Below, piece by piece: positions 1-11,763 of a DNA stretch of 64,000 nucleotides (the stretch's first letter is position 1; every line of letters starts with the position of its first letter). The position numbers and the translations under genes are program-made. Source of the DNA: Eublepharis macularius (taxonomy: Eukaryota; Chordata; Lepidosauria; Squamata; Eublepharidae). The notes beneath the pieces are model-generated. The model did no database searches. It was not told where the DNA came from and worked only from the letters and a program-made list of their open reading frames with translations. The stretch covers positions 72,988,001-73,052,000 of the forward strand of contig NC_072795.1 in assembly GCF_028583425.1 (NCBI RefSeq). The letters are read 5' to 3'.

Positions 1-971
1 CATCACAAAAACATAAGTTAAGAAAACCTTTTAACAATTAGAACAATACAATTGTTTTCTTTTCTATAGTCAAACTCATAAATTTCTGAAACAGAAACTT
101 TCAGTCAACGTCTTTGAAAACAGAAACTTTCAGCCAACCATGTCTTTGAAAACCACTCAAGGTAAGCAATTTAACTTGTAGGATCCCACTGAGTGATAGA
201 GTCCTTTGCCACAATCCTTCCAATTATGAAGCAACTGGAACCCAGACTTCGACCTTCTTCCTGGGGAATTACAGCCCTGCAAGAATAATATGATTCCAAG
301 AATAATAATACCAACTAATTATAACATACATACACCTCTTTTACATATTATTGTTAAAATATAATGTGTTTCTGATGACCTTATTCAAGGAGATAAGAGC
401 ATATAAATTGCTATCAAGCTCCCAGCAGCCAGCCTCTTCCTCACTTCCCTGACTCCAGATACTAACTCCACCCCACTGGGCTAAACCAATTATCTCATGG
501 GAGCTACAATGGCATGGAGGTGAATAACATCCCATTAAATTGTTATTAAAGGGATATTCTTTTCTCTAGGCAGTTGGCAACCTTACCATTGCCACATTCA
601 TTGCCATGTCCAGACAAATCCATGAATGAAGACTGCAAATAAGTTGAAAATGAAGTAGTGAAGCATAGACCTACAAAGATTGCAAAGATGACGAGGACTT
701 GTTGAAAAGGAAGGAATGACACAGAGGCCTAAGGAGATGTTTAGGCAATGTTAAAAAGGAAGGCCACTGACAGAAGAATATAGGACATTCCCCTGTCAAT
801 CCCACTCTCACACACTAAAATGATCATGTTAAACCCAACCTATAATTTAAGGTGAGCATCACAGTTGCATTTGCACATTTTGAACTACATTTTTATTACA
901 TCTAATGAATAACTACCACCACCATAAGAAAAACCTCAAGTTAAAACAAATGTGTTCTCACCCTAAAGAGA
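1..971. other. AT-rich sequence without recognised genes
   Basis: I see no convincing exon, RNA gene or complete mobile element. The only local structure is a short direct duplication around 90-155, where a unit starting acagaaactttcag occurs twice about 30 bp apart. Short frames in this stretch lack any family motif. Confidence 0.5.
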
Positions 972-1746
972 AATCGGCACCCACCCGGGAGCGCGCTCGC
1001 GCGCTTACCCGGGTGCCGGGCTTTGCCCTCGCGACGGGAGAAACGGGGGCGGACCTTCCCGGGCATACGGGTATTGAGGGAGGCGTGGCGGGCGATTTCA
1101 AGCCGGCCCCAGCCTCTGCTGTGGCGCAGTTGCCTCAGCAAGCTCGTCCCTCCCTCCGCTCCCTTGGACAGCAGTACAGGTTTTTTCCGGTTGCTGGCTA
1201 AGGGGCCAGGTAGGAATTTTTTCGCCCCTCACCTGTTTGGCTGTTGGTGTGGTGCGTTTTTCGCCTACCTTGTACTGCTGGGGGAATTAGGTATATGCAG
1301 TTCTGGTTTGCAGGTTAGTTGGGGTAGGCAGAGCGGGCCGGTGGGCACCCAGTGGCATTTTCCCATTGGTGGGGAATGGGGGCCTGTCTCGGATCAGCAA
1401 CGGGCTTTACGGCTGCCAGCAGAGAGGGCAGGCTGCCCTGGGACCCCCTGGAAAAGGCCTTCCCTCGGGCTTTACGGCTGGGGTGCATGGTGCTTTAAAG
1501 GGGGGAACCATTCGCCTGGCCGGCCAGGTTACAGCCATGCATGCATGGCTCGCGCCTGGGGCAGGGGGTGCTCGCCCATGCAGTTTGAGGAGCAGGTCTG
1601 GTTGACCCCTTGCTCGAACTGTACCGCTAGTTGGCCCTTGCCGTTATTATGATGATAGGTTAATTAATTATAAATAAATCGGTCAGAAATGGCCCTGTTT
1701 CACCCAAGCTTTGTGTCCGTCTCTTTATTCCCAATGGGAGGGCAAT
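972..1746 (+). mobile_element. Solo terminal unit of a Ngaro-type retrotransposon (diverged relative of the 35-42 kb element)
   Basis: This 775-bp CpG-rich block aligns by eye, in plus orientation, with the complete A2-spacer-B2 terminal unit (765 bp) of the Ngaro element at 35196-35960 read on the minus strand. Shared landmarks in the same order are the AAT-CGG start (972), a spacer run ending in aggaattttttc (about 1203-1223), gtttttcgcctacctt (about 1256-1271), ctgtaccgct plus gcccttgccg (about 1619-1643), an AATAAA at 1673-1678, and the end motif gtgtc-gtctctt. The final AAT is at 1744-1746. The body and ORFs are absent, so it resembles a solo LTR, probably formed by recombination between the two A repeats. 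Substitutions are frequent, so it is an older or different subfamily. The 209-residue open frame across it (1023-1652) has no motif and is not a gene. Confidence 0.8.
1673..1678 (+). terminator. Candidate poly(A) signal in the solo Ngaro unit
   Basis: An AATAAA lies about 70 bp before the end of the unit. It matches the position of the AATAAA in the B repeat of the intact element. Function is inferred from conserved position only. Confidence 0.4.
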
Positions 1747-2434
1747 GACTGTTTATATTCTCTACATGATATCTTTTGTCATGATTAAGATTATTATTAT
1801 TAATGCAACAGTGCTGCCATTTGACTGTTCTCATGATTTATTGTGGTGTGTTTGAACTATTTAATGTCATGTATTTGGTGTTGAAGCCGCCCCCGAGGAG
1901 GTCCCTCTGGATGAAACATCAGGTCACCTGCCAGCCCTGAATGTCGGGTAGATAGGCGATATCTTCGGGCGACCTGTTTATATTTCACACCACCTGTAAA
2001 GAAAACAGCACACCTTAAGTATATTTAAATTAAGAACTCTCTTTATACAAGTTTCTATGACAATTGGATACTTACCTGAAGGACATTAACTTGCCATCCA
2101 ATTTGGATCTACACCGTATCTGTTAAATGACTGGCAGACAAGCTATACAGGAGACTTTTGTTTTGATCCTTGGGCATTGGAAATTGAGCACTTATTGAAT
2201 GTTCAACTTACATAAATTGTGCAGGTTTATTGTTGGCAGATATTTCCTATAAATATGTTAACAGGCTTACTATTAATTGAATAATTGATTTGGTGTATTG
2301 CCCTTTAAAGATAAGCTTTCACTTGATTAAATGTTTTCCATTGTGTAACTTTTCACATACTTCCTCCTGCAGTCTCTGCTCTGTTGTATTGGCATATTTA
2401 AGAAGCAGAGCCTCCTTTACTTTTCTTTCTGTTT
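1747..2434. other. AT-rich stretch, possible old retroelement debris
   Basis: No gene is visible. A segment near 1885-1960 (gaggagg, then ggatgaaacatcagg) resembles the GATGAAG/GAAAC-type motif seen near the ends of the Penelope-like insertions in this window. There is no target duplication or coding trace, so I leave it unassigned. Confidence 0.3.
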
Positions 2435-5400
2435 AAAATTTATTTTATTTATTTTATTTATTTCAAATTTGTATTCCACCCTCCCCATGAGCAGGCTCAG
2501 GGCGGATAACAACATATTAAAAATACAATTAAAAATTCATGTTCATTAAAAACAACACATTTAAACAAGATGGTGGACAGCCTTCACAGGGAGGGTTTTA
2601 TATACCCCTTTTTTCCAGGCTGGCAGAGGCCCAGCCTCAGCCATATGCCTGGCGGAACAACTCTGTCTTGCAGGCCCGGCAAAAAGATAGTAAGTCATGC
2701 CGGGCCCTGATTTCAGCAGACAGAGCATTCCACCAGGTGGGAGCCAGGACCGAAAAGGCCCTGGCTCTAGTTGAGGCTAGGCGGGCCTCCTTGGGACCAG
2801 GGACCACCAACAGCCTGATCGGAGTGTCCTCTGGGGAATATATGGGGAGAGACGGTCCCGTAGATACGCTGGTCCCAGTCCACACAGGGCCGTATAGGTC
2901 AATACCAGAACCTTGAATCTGATCCGGTATTCCACTGGCAACCAATGCACCTCACGTAAGAATGGTGTTATATGCACCTTATTTGGCACTCTCGTAATAA
3001 CACGGGCCACTGCATTTTGTACCAGCTGTAATCTCCGGGTCAGGCTCAAGGGCAGCCCTGTGTAGAGAGAGTTACAGTAATCTAGCCTAGAGATGACCAT
3101 TGCTTGGATCACTGTAGTTAAGTCACAGGTTGACAAGTAAGTGACAAGTTGCCTGGTCTGCTGAAGATGGAAAAAAGAGGACCGGACAACCGTTGTGACC
3201 TGTGCCTCCATTTTCAGGGAGGCATCCAAGATCACCCTCAGGCTCTTAACCCTTGGAACTGGCACTAATGGTGTCACGGTCAGGGCCAGGAGCCAGAGTC
3301 CCAAACCTAATCCCCCGTGGCTCAAGTACAGGACCTTTGTCTTCATCAGGTTCAGTTTCAGCCAACTCTGCTTCAATCAACCAGTCACGGCTGCAAAAGC
3401 ATGTTCCAGGACATCTGGGGCTGAGCCGGGCCAGCTGTCCATCATCAGATACAACTGGGTGTCATCTGCCTATTGATGACACTCAAGTCCGAAACTGTTA
3501 AATAATGTTAAATAATAGATGTTAAATAATAAAGGGGAGAGCATTGCTCCCTGTGGGACCCCGCACACCAAAGGGTGGCAGGATGCCAATTTCTCCCCGT
3601 GCCACTCTCTGTCCCCGACCATGGAGAAAAGAGACAAGCCACTGTAAGGCAGTCCCTCATATCCCCACATCAGCGAGGTGGTGAGTCAGAAGATCGTAAT
3701 CGACTGTATCAAATGCTGCTGACAGATCCAATAATATCAGCAGCGCTGAGCCGCCTCGATCCAGATGTCTACGAAGATTGTCTGTGAGGGTGACCAGCAA
3801 CGTCTCTGTCCCATGTCCCGGACAGAACCCGGACTGGAAGGGGTCTAGGGCTGAGACATCCTTCAGGAAGCCCTGCAGCTGTTCCACCACCACCACCTCC
3901 TCAATCACCTTTCCCAGAAACAGGAGGTTCGAAACCGGGTGGTAATTGACCAGGTCAGTGGGGTCCAGCGATGGTTTATTTAAAAGAGGCCTCACCACAG
4001 CTTCTTTTAATGGCCCAGGAAAAACCCCGGTCCAGTGAGGACTGCAGCCCCTTGGCACTGGCCTTTACCAGCCACGATGGGCATGGGTCCAAGTGACATG
4101 TGGTGGGCCTAACTGATCGCAGGGTCCTGTCAATTTCCTTCCCAGAGAGTGGGCTGAAATGATCAAATATCAGCCCCAAAGATGGCCAAGGGGTCTCTAG
4201 CTCATTCACTGAATCAACTGTGGCTGGCAAGTCACAGCGGAGAGACAAGATTTTATCAGCAAAAAAGCTCCCCAAAACTTCACAGCTAATATCTGAATTC
4301 AGCATTTGATGGCCTCCCCTGGCAAGAAGACCAATGACCGAACCACATTAAACAATTTTGCTGGGTGTGAGCTAGCTGACGCGATGGAGGCTGCATAAAC
4401 TTCTTTATTCACAGCCTTCACCGCCACCTCATAGGCTTTCAAAAACATCCTATAAGCTGATCTTGCCTCTTCATTCCGAGATCGCCGCCTCACTCACTCA
4501 AGCCGTCTTAGCTCCCACTTTTTCTGTCGGAGCTCCTCTGTATACCAGGGAGCCCATCTTGCACGGGGGCAAAGAGGGCGATGGGGGGGCGATTTCGTCG
4601 ATGGCTTCGGAGAGCCGGCACTGCCAGTCCTCCACCAGCTCATCTAATGAACCACTGTGGAGTATTGGATCCCGCAAAGCATTGAATCCCGCAAAGCAAT
4701 TGGGTCCATAAGTCTCCGCGGGTGAGCATAAATCAGCTCACCGCCCTTGTGAGGGGGGGTATCCCCAGCAAAGCCTTCTGACCATGGCACTGGTTCTACC
4801 CCTTCCAGATCCACATTTAACCACATCCCAAAGATCAAATCTAGCATGTGGCCTGCTTGATGTGTAGGGGTCGACACAAATTGGGAGAGTCCCAGTGCTA
4901 CCATGGAAGACACCAGGTCCACAGCCTGCACAGAGGAGGCATCATCAACATGGATGTTGAAGTCCCCCAGCACCATAAGTTTGGAGTACTTCAATGCCCA
5001 CCCCGCTATCACCGCTAGCAGGTGCAACAGGGTATCTGCTGGTGCACTAGGCAGTCGGTATGGATAGCCAAACTCTCCTCGGCATCCCACACCAGGCCTA
5101 CACATTCAATGTCAGAGATCTCAGGGGCGGGGAGCAGCCTGAAAGAGAAAGATTGCCACCCCTCCCCCCCAACCTCCTATTTGGGACTGGTGGAGGACCG
5201 AATATCCTGGGGGGGGGTCAGTTCTCCCAGGGCAACTGTTTCACCCTCTCTCACCCAGGTTTCAGTCACACATACCAGGTCCACATCACTCACCACAAAG
5301 AGATCTTGCAGCATTGCTGTCTTATTGTTTATGGACCTGGCATTGCACAACATCAGTGTCGAAGGAAGGTTCTTTTTCCCAGCTCCATTACCAGCATTTC

Positions 5401-5575
5401 TCAGGATGGGATGCAGGTTAGAAGGGCACCGAGCCATTCCATATCTCCATGCCCTTCTCCACTGAGACCAGCTTCCACCATCATACCTCCCACATCCCCA
5501 GAGGACTGGGATCCCTGACCCCATGTCAGCCCTCCTCCCTATGTCCACCATCATCCAACTTACTCTCCATTTCTC
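2435..5575 (-). mobile_element. L2-type LINE, nearly full-length but decayed
   Basis: Conceptual minus-strand translations follow LINE order. An apurinic-type endonuclease comes first (about 5470-4650; ARSINNKTAMLQ, then LGDFNIHVD). It is followed by a linker region (4493-3976), reverse transcriptase (about 4058-3470) and the C-terminal region typical of vertebrate L2/CR1-like proteins (3376-2777; HITPFLREVHWLPVEYRIRFKV). The 3' end on the minus strand is an AAATAAATAAA-type tail at about 2435-2475, next to the gggagggtgga motif common at reptile L2 ends. Reading is broken by several frameshifts and stops, so the copy is inactive. The superfamily is secure; the L2 rather than CR1 assignment is less so. 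Confidence 0.85.
2637..5554 (-). pseudogene. L2-type LINE ORF2 (endonuclease-reverse transcriptase), broken
   Basis: The ancestral product would be the target-primed reverse transcription enzyme. Recognisable pieces are endonuclease (5177-5554 and 4644-5105), an N-terminal RT linker (3976-4305), RT block A LLDLSAAFDTVDYD (within 3657-4058), the block GVPQGAMLSPLLFNIY (within 3470-3670) and the C-terminal HWLPV region (2777-3376). Frames change between pieces. The catalytic YADD motif reads stop-A-D-D, because the codon at 3470-3472 (minus) is TAG where tyrosine is expected. The endonuclease also contains frame breaks. The copy cannot encode a functional enzyme. Confidence 0.85.
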
Positions 5576-6945
5576 ACAACAACAACAGGCAGGGGTCTGT
5601 TATGATTAAGAGCAGGGCAAAGGATATTCTGGAAACAGATCACCAGCCACAAATGTTGTTAATATCTACTTAGATTAGCAACAAATAGTAGGGTTTTTTT
5701 TCAGTGCAGCATTTATTTGTAACTGATTTATATGATCTGTGATTTGTTTATTTAAACTACTGTCTGCTGAGCAGAGCAGCAGAGCAGCAAGGATTGGACT
5801 GTGGGAGAATGTGTAGGCAGGAAAAGTTGATTGGGCTGTACTGTCCTAGTAGGAAGAAATACAGGGAAGTAACCTGCTGAATCACCAAGACGTACGAGTT
5901 GATGAAAAGATGGTCTTGAAAATCCAGCTTTCTATTTGCAACTGCTAAACAAGATGTGAGCTAAACTGGTGGGTATTTTGCAGCTCCTACTGAGAGCCAG
6001 ATGCTGATATGGAATAGGAAAAAAGACCTCTCTCCTATATGCCTTTCCTAGAACACAACACTACACTCCACAGCACAAATTACATCATTGGATGAAACTT
6101 TTATTTTAAGGAACTAAATTAAGAGGAGGAGACACATTCTACATGAATAAATAACTACACTGTTAATTTAGTGAATTCTTAGTACAATTGTTTAATTATT
6201 GAATTTGGACTCTCTTGACATTGGGGTTATCTTACTCACTACAAAAAGCAATTGTCCTTCTTGAAGTTTTAAATTAACATTGCAAGAAAGACTGTATTAT
6301 CAATGGTTTCACCTGTTGGGAATTGGTCATTCTAATCTTACCGTACATAAATTTGATTCTGCACTGAAATGTGAGAGGCGTGATTTTCTTCTTGCACATC
6401 ATGGCCTTTTGAACTACTATCTACAAACTTTTTTCTTTACCTATCTACATGTTATACCCTCCAGCTATGCAAGAAGTCTTGAACCCAAGATCCAAGGTGC
6501 CAAAGCCCATAACCTTACTCCCAATGCCACCACAACCACAAGCTGTTTCTGCGGGTCTATGACGGTCTCCTGCCTCTGATCCCAGCTCTTGGTTATTTTT
6601 GTTTTAAACAAGATCTGCTGCCTACCTCTGATCTGGCCATTCCAGTTTCCTTCCCAGAGAAGCTGGTCTAATTGCAATCAGCCCCAGCCAAGTCTGACAA
6701 ACTGAAGCCAATATTTTCATTCAACAAAGTGCTAGAATTGTTTTGTTTCCATGGTGTTAAAAGACTTATTTTTTGCTACCACAGATTAATGTGCCTCCTG
6801 CAGAATTCATTAACCAAGAATTTAATTTTAGGGTATTCTTTGAATTGCATAAATAGTTTTTTCTTTATAGCTGAAAAGCTGCCCCAAAGCCCATGCCAAC
6901 AACAAAGGGAAAAGGATGCAGAAAAGCCATTAGATTTAAATGCAG
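5576..6945. other. No recognised gene or repeat
   Basis: AT-rich, low-information sequence. The open frames are short (under 130 codons) and show no domain signature. It is probably intergenic or intronic DNA. Confidence 0.45.
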
Positions 6946-7235
6946 AGGAGTTAGCCATGTTAGTCTGTGGTAGCAAAATCAAAAAGAGTCCAGTAGCACC
7001 TTTAAGACTAACCAATTTTATTGTAGCATAAGCTTTTGAGAATCAAGTTCTCTTCGTCAGATGCATGATACAGAGACTGGTCAAATATAGAAGAGGAGGG
7101 AGAGAAGGGGAGGAGAGAGAAGAGGCAATTAGGGGGGGGGAAGGGGAGGGTGCAACCAAAACTTTCCTTTGCTAGTATATGTAAACATCCCCTTTTGGTG
7201 TGTGGATCAGTTGGCTTCAAAGGAGTTTGCCCTGT
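6946..7235 (+). repeat. Dispersed retroelement fragment (Penelope-like 3'-end style)
   Basis: The segment carries a characteristic interspersed-repeat signature: gttagtctgtggtagc, then agtccagtagcacctttaag, then cttcgtcagatgcatga. Shorter relatives occur near 12200-12270, 18785-18846 and 51958-52130. The combination of a CAGATG/CATCTGACGAAG-type motif beside a conserved tail is reminiscent of Penelope-like element ends. There is no coding sequence or target duplication, so the class assignment is tentative. Confidence 0.45.
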
Positions 7236-7368
7236 TAGTTTGTAGCAGCCAAACAGCTAGACCATCCAATTCCAATGCAGTATGAGCCTTCGATAACCAC
7301 AGCTCTCCTGGTTATTTAAAAAAACTATCAGCATTCCAAAATTAGAATCATTCCTTTGGGCTGCTAGC

Positions 7369-7729
7369 TAGGGATGGGCATGAACCCAAATATGAACCAA
7401 AGTTTGTCACAAATAGTGCTAGTTCATGGTTCACTAAACAAGCGGTTCATCAGAGCCCATTTCTGATGAACCACCATGAACTTTAGGCCAGTTTGTTTGG
7501 TTCGTTTTTCAGTTTGTCACTGCAGACAGCCTGGCACCAAGCAATCAGTTTCCTAGGCAATGGGGGGATAGGCTTTCTGTAGTCCTTCTGCTGCCCCGAA
7601 AGTGACTTTTCAGGAACCAAACAAACCAGTTCGCGAACTGGAACAAGTTCATGAAAGTTCATGGTTTATGAAACGCGACGAACCACGAACCGCACAGTTT
7701 GGAATTTTCTCAGTCCGTGTCCATCTCTA
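7369..7729. mobile_element. Non-autonomous hAT-type element (361 bp) with 8-bp target duplication
   Basis: The termini are tagggatgggca on the left and the inverse tgtccatctcta on the right. The 8-bp direct repeat ctgctagc flanks it at 7361-7368 and 7730-7737. An 8-bp duplication with short TIRs is the hAT signature. The interior is made of repeated ttcatggttc/gaacc motifs and encodes nothing. It shares its TIR with the elements at 10792, 16706, 24885, 56328 and 61887. Confidence 0.9.
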
Positions 7730-7737
7730 CTGCTAGC

Positions 7738-8817
7738 AGTCTGACGGAATGCCAGTAATGTTAAGGACTATGAGGGAAATTATTAGGGGGGATGAGACGG
7801 CATTTTTCAAGAAAAGTCCACTAAACTTCCAGGGAATCTACTCATTCCTATCCACTAAAGACCCCCGAAGTTTTAGGAAGATTGAGCCATGGGTCCAATT
7901 CTATGGCCCCCTAAACAAGGTGCCCCCAGCCAGTCTCTATTGTTTCCTATGAGGAAAATATTTCCAAGACCGTCCAGCCAAATAAACTTTGAGCAAAGGG
8001 GCAACCATTGGTCAAAGCCAGTGCAAATCCCAATGCAAGCTCAACCAAAAAGGCCAAACTGAAGCAAGGGAACCAACATCAGACCAAAGTATTGTGACAA
8101 ACCAGTGAATTCCACAAAAACCAAACTGAAACAAGGGACACTGTTGCAAGCCCAGCAGAACCATTGTCACTCACAGAAGCAGTCAGGCAGAACCCAGGGC
8201 CGATGTGCAAACACCACACAACAGAACCAAGTCCCAACTCAGATAATCAACCACACATCAGCAGAACCACCAACCCTGCACAAAGCAATAGCAAGAAAAC
8301 ACAGTTGTCATAACAGTATAAGATGGATCCCTCTCCCAAGGAAGCCCTCAGAAAGTGAGAGGGAGGGGTAATTTTGGGTAACCTAAGTTCTCTTCTCTCT
8401 GCAGTCTGCTACAGTCAACGCGATCACTCACTGGCTCAGAGGTGCCTCAAAACAGAGCTGCAGGCTGCAATTGCCCTTCATTACTGGCTTTGTTCCCTCT
8501 CACCCCCGCAATGAAGAAAATTAACATTACACACAAGAATAACACAATAGCATTCCCAAGCTTGGGTGTTTGGGTGGGTTTGCTTCTGCTTGTTTGTGAC
8601 ACTTACATGGCGTCAAATTCTCTATTTTCCATAACATCTGTCTCTGAATCATCCTGTTCCAGCAGCAAAAAAGCAACATTTCTGGTGCTGAATTTTCTGC
8701 ACAGGTTTGTCCAAAAATGTTGAATGAGAAAAGTGTGACTGGATCAAGTGTCCCTCATGCTAGTTTTCTACCCTTTTCCTACCTCCCCTAAACAGACTGA
8801 AATGGGATGCAGGCACA

Positions 8818-8820
<3 letters not shown>
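7738..8820. other. Probable old repeat-derived DNA, no gene
   Basis: A short motif beginning aaactgaa and ending caaggga recurs (about 8057 and 8126), and text such as attgagccatgggtcc looks like an interior of decayed non-autonomous elements. No termini or coding capacity can be defined. Confidence 0.35.

Positions 8821-8862
<42 letters not shown>
8821..8862. repeat. (TG)21 microsatellite
   Basis: A pure TG dinucleotide run of 42 bp. It is probably length-polymorphic. Confidence 0.97.
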
Positions 8863-8864
<2 letters not shown>

Positions 8865-10783
8865 TACTTCACTCCAGAGTGGGTAAATTGAAGAGTGGCA
8901 AGTTTTCTTTCAGGAAGACCAACTACACAACTCTCCAGGAGAGCAGTGAGTGTGATCAGGGCTGACAATATCGCCAACATGGGGAAAGACACATTCGCTC
9001 TGCGTGCTCATCAGAGGGCATGAGAGGAGCCCCTGAGCCATGAGAGAGTGGTCTGGCCACGTCACCTCCTTCTTGGCCCAGTAGCTCAGAAGACAGCTGG
9101 AAAGCAACTCACAGGGCTCTGACTATTGCCTCCACCACATCCTGGATCACACACATCCTCTGGATCCCTGGTGAGTTCGTGGACCAAAGATTCACATCCC
9201 CCAAGTCCACTCAAAAGGACACTTCAAGCTGTTCTACTGCTGGGTCTGAACTGCTGAAGGAGGGGGAGCCTCAGCAGCAGGCACCTGCCCAATGCCAGTT
9301 CCTGACTCAAGCACTTGTAGGGGTGGTACTTCTGCAGCCACCTCAGTGAACAGGACCTTGTAAGCACTCTTGCTGTCACCAGCCAAACCAGAGTCTGGGC
9401 TGGTGGAAAGTAGCTGCGCAGGGTCAGGCCTCCTCCCCGCAGGTGGAAAGACAGCTGCAGCCCTCCCCCTCCCCTTCACCATGCTACTCTTCATCTTCAA
9501 CACTTTCCCAGGTTCTGCTGCACTCTCCCTCATCCCCCCCCCCACACTACCACTAGTAATGTTACTTCAGGAGTGAACCAACCTGTATGCCACACTCACA
9601 AACACAGCAGCATACTAACCCACAAAAATTTGCCGCCACCACCCCAATTTGTTTTGTGACATCACCTAGCCAAAAAATCGGAAGGTTTTTAAAAAAAAAC
9701 AACTCTAGAACCTATCTATTCTAAAAGCTTGCTATTTATTTTGGCTCTAACTTTGAGATGGAAAAGTCTCTTTTTAAAAGCCTTATTTAGGTAGGTGCTG
9801 TTAACTAACTATAAGCAAGAAGCTTAATTCCTCTTTGAGAATCAAGCAACTCCATGAAACCCAGACCACAGGTCAGCCTATGACACTATAAATGCTACTT
9901 TTCTAATACACTTTGCCTGGCTTCACTGTAGCCAAGAGACCCAGAGCAAGCAGCATCCTAGTCAATTTTTTTTATTATGAGGGGCCTATTTATCTATTTG
10001 ACAAGAACACACCTGAACCTTTTGCACACCTACACAAGCCTCTTAAAGGGAAAACTCTGTTGGTCCCTAAGCTGAAAATTAATTTTGTTTTTAAAAAAGG
10101 CTAATTTGAGGCAAAAACCTGGAATTGGTGATAGTCCTCCGATGAAAAAAAGATTCTGCCCTCTTTTTATTTCATTCAGCATAGACCAATCAGATTAGAC
10201 AGGCTGAATGGAATGCTGACGTGAGAAAAATAACCCAAGGAGATTCAACCAACAGCCAACAGACAAAAAGAGTTGGCTTTTGGAGGGAGAAGGAATTGAA
10301 GGCTTCCCATTTAGGCAGGGCACCCAGTAGGGATTGTAGCAGATCATTTTAGACAAGCAGGGCACAGGTGCCATTCCTTGATAAAAACAGTGAATTGTTA
10401 AAGCTTGACTTTAAGTCTGAAATGCTGAAAGAACAAACATTGCAACCTTTAAGCAATGCACCTCCCAGTTCTGGTAACTCTGTCAGCTATCAGACTAGAG
10501 TGTACTGCAGACTAGAAGGTAATGCAGGTCATGCTTACCAGCTTTAAGGAATCTAGTGTATGTAAACAAAGACATACTAAATAAGAGAAATCCACTGTGA
10601 TTCACAAATGTGGAGTTGACAGTAGATCTGGTTTAGTAAAATAAAAAGGTGTGGATGGTGATAGTTGACAGCACTAACACAGTAGTTGTTATTGGTAAAG
10701 TGTTATAAAATATGATAACAGCGGAAAGGCCTGGATCAGGGGTTGCGACAAGTCTTTTCTAGGGATCACTGGAAACTCTATGG
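8863..10783. other. No recognised gene
   Basis: Mixed-composition DNA. Open frames at 9234-9576 arise in a GC-richer patch and have no motif on either strand. I see no defined repeat termini. Confidence 0.4.
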
Positions 10784-11139
10784 ATATAGATTAGACATGG
10801 GCACGATCCAAAAAATAATCCCGATTTAGCTGATCGTGATTCCGTGGCACTGCCGAACCCTGGTTCCCGAACCTCACCAATCAAGTTCCGTTTCTGATGC
10901 AGAATCGGGAATCGGGAATTGGGAATGCTGATGCGGGAGGGCGCCCCGTGGCTTCCAGCGCTAAAGGAATGGTGGGTGATGGCGGCCGCTGGGCCCAGCA
11001 GGCCCGGGGAGGCGGTGGCAAGCCACCTCCCCTTCGGGGGTGGGGGGGTCTGGCCGCTCGCCAGCAGCACCCCCCCATGTGCCTGGCCGCCGGGCCAAAG
11101 TGGAGCGGGGCATATTCCCCACCAAGGAAGGGAGGTGGG

Positions 11140-11763
11140 TTAGGAGATTCAAGGAGATTCGAGTTGGATTGTATCAAAGGGGCCATAGCGTTGAAATCGC
11201 AGGAGGTCATAGCCCCTCTCTATACTGCCTTGGTCAGGCCACACCTGGAGTATTGTGTGCAGTTCTGGAGGCCTCACTTCAAAAAGGATGTGGCCAAAAT
11301 CGAGAGGGTGCAGAGGAGAGCAACGAGGATGATCAGGGGTCTGGAGACTAAGCCCTACGATGAAAGGCTAAGGGCCTTGGGAATGTTTAGTTTTGAGAAG
11401 AGGAGGTTGAGGGGGGACATGATTGCTCTCTTTAAATATTTGAAAGGCTGTCATTTGGAGGAGGACAAGGAGCTGTTCCAGTTGGCAGCAGCGGGTAGGA
11501 CGCGAAGCAATGGGCTTAAATTACATGCACAAAGGTACCGGCTGGATATTAGGAAAAACTTTTCACGGTCAGAGTAGTTCAAAAGTGGAATCAGCTGCCT
11601 AGGGAGGTGGTGAGCTCCCCTTCACTGGCAGTTTTCAAGAAGAGGCTGGATGTATACTTGTCAGAGATGCTTTAGGCTGATCCTGCACTGGGTAGGGGGT
11701 TGGACTAGATGGTCTGTATGGCCCCTTCCAACTCTATGATTCTATGATTCTATGATTCTATGA
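11140..11763 (+). mobile_element. CR1 LINE, 3' fragment
   Basis: The sequence encodes the end of CR1 ORF2 and finishes with the diagnostic attctatg octamer repeats at about 11738-11763. Only the last fifth of a full CR1 is present, as usual for 5'-truncated copies. It is nested inside the hAT element at 10792-12183. I could not define a target duplication. Confidence 0.92.
11170..11577 (+). pseudogene. CR1 ORF2 C-terminal remnant
   Basis: The translation contains the CR1 RT C-terminal signature RPHLEYCVQFW, then KIERVQRRATRMIRGLE, RLRALGMFSFEKRRLRGDMI and LDIRKNFSRSE, ending at a stop at 11575-11577. It is truncated at the 5' end and lacks the RT catalytic core and endonuclease, so it is non-functional. 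The reading frame is well preserved, suggesting a moderately young copy. Confidence 0.9.

Noticed and set aside
1023..1652. 209-codon open frame as a host gene
   Set aside because: It lies wholly inside the solo Ngaro terminal unit, has no domain, and is open because of GC-rich composition.
5022..5518. Plus-strand frames of about 150 codons
   Set aside because: They are antisense to the LINE endonuclease region, which has recognisable motifs on the minus strand.
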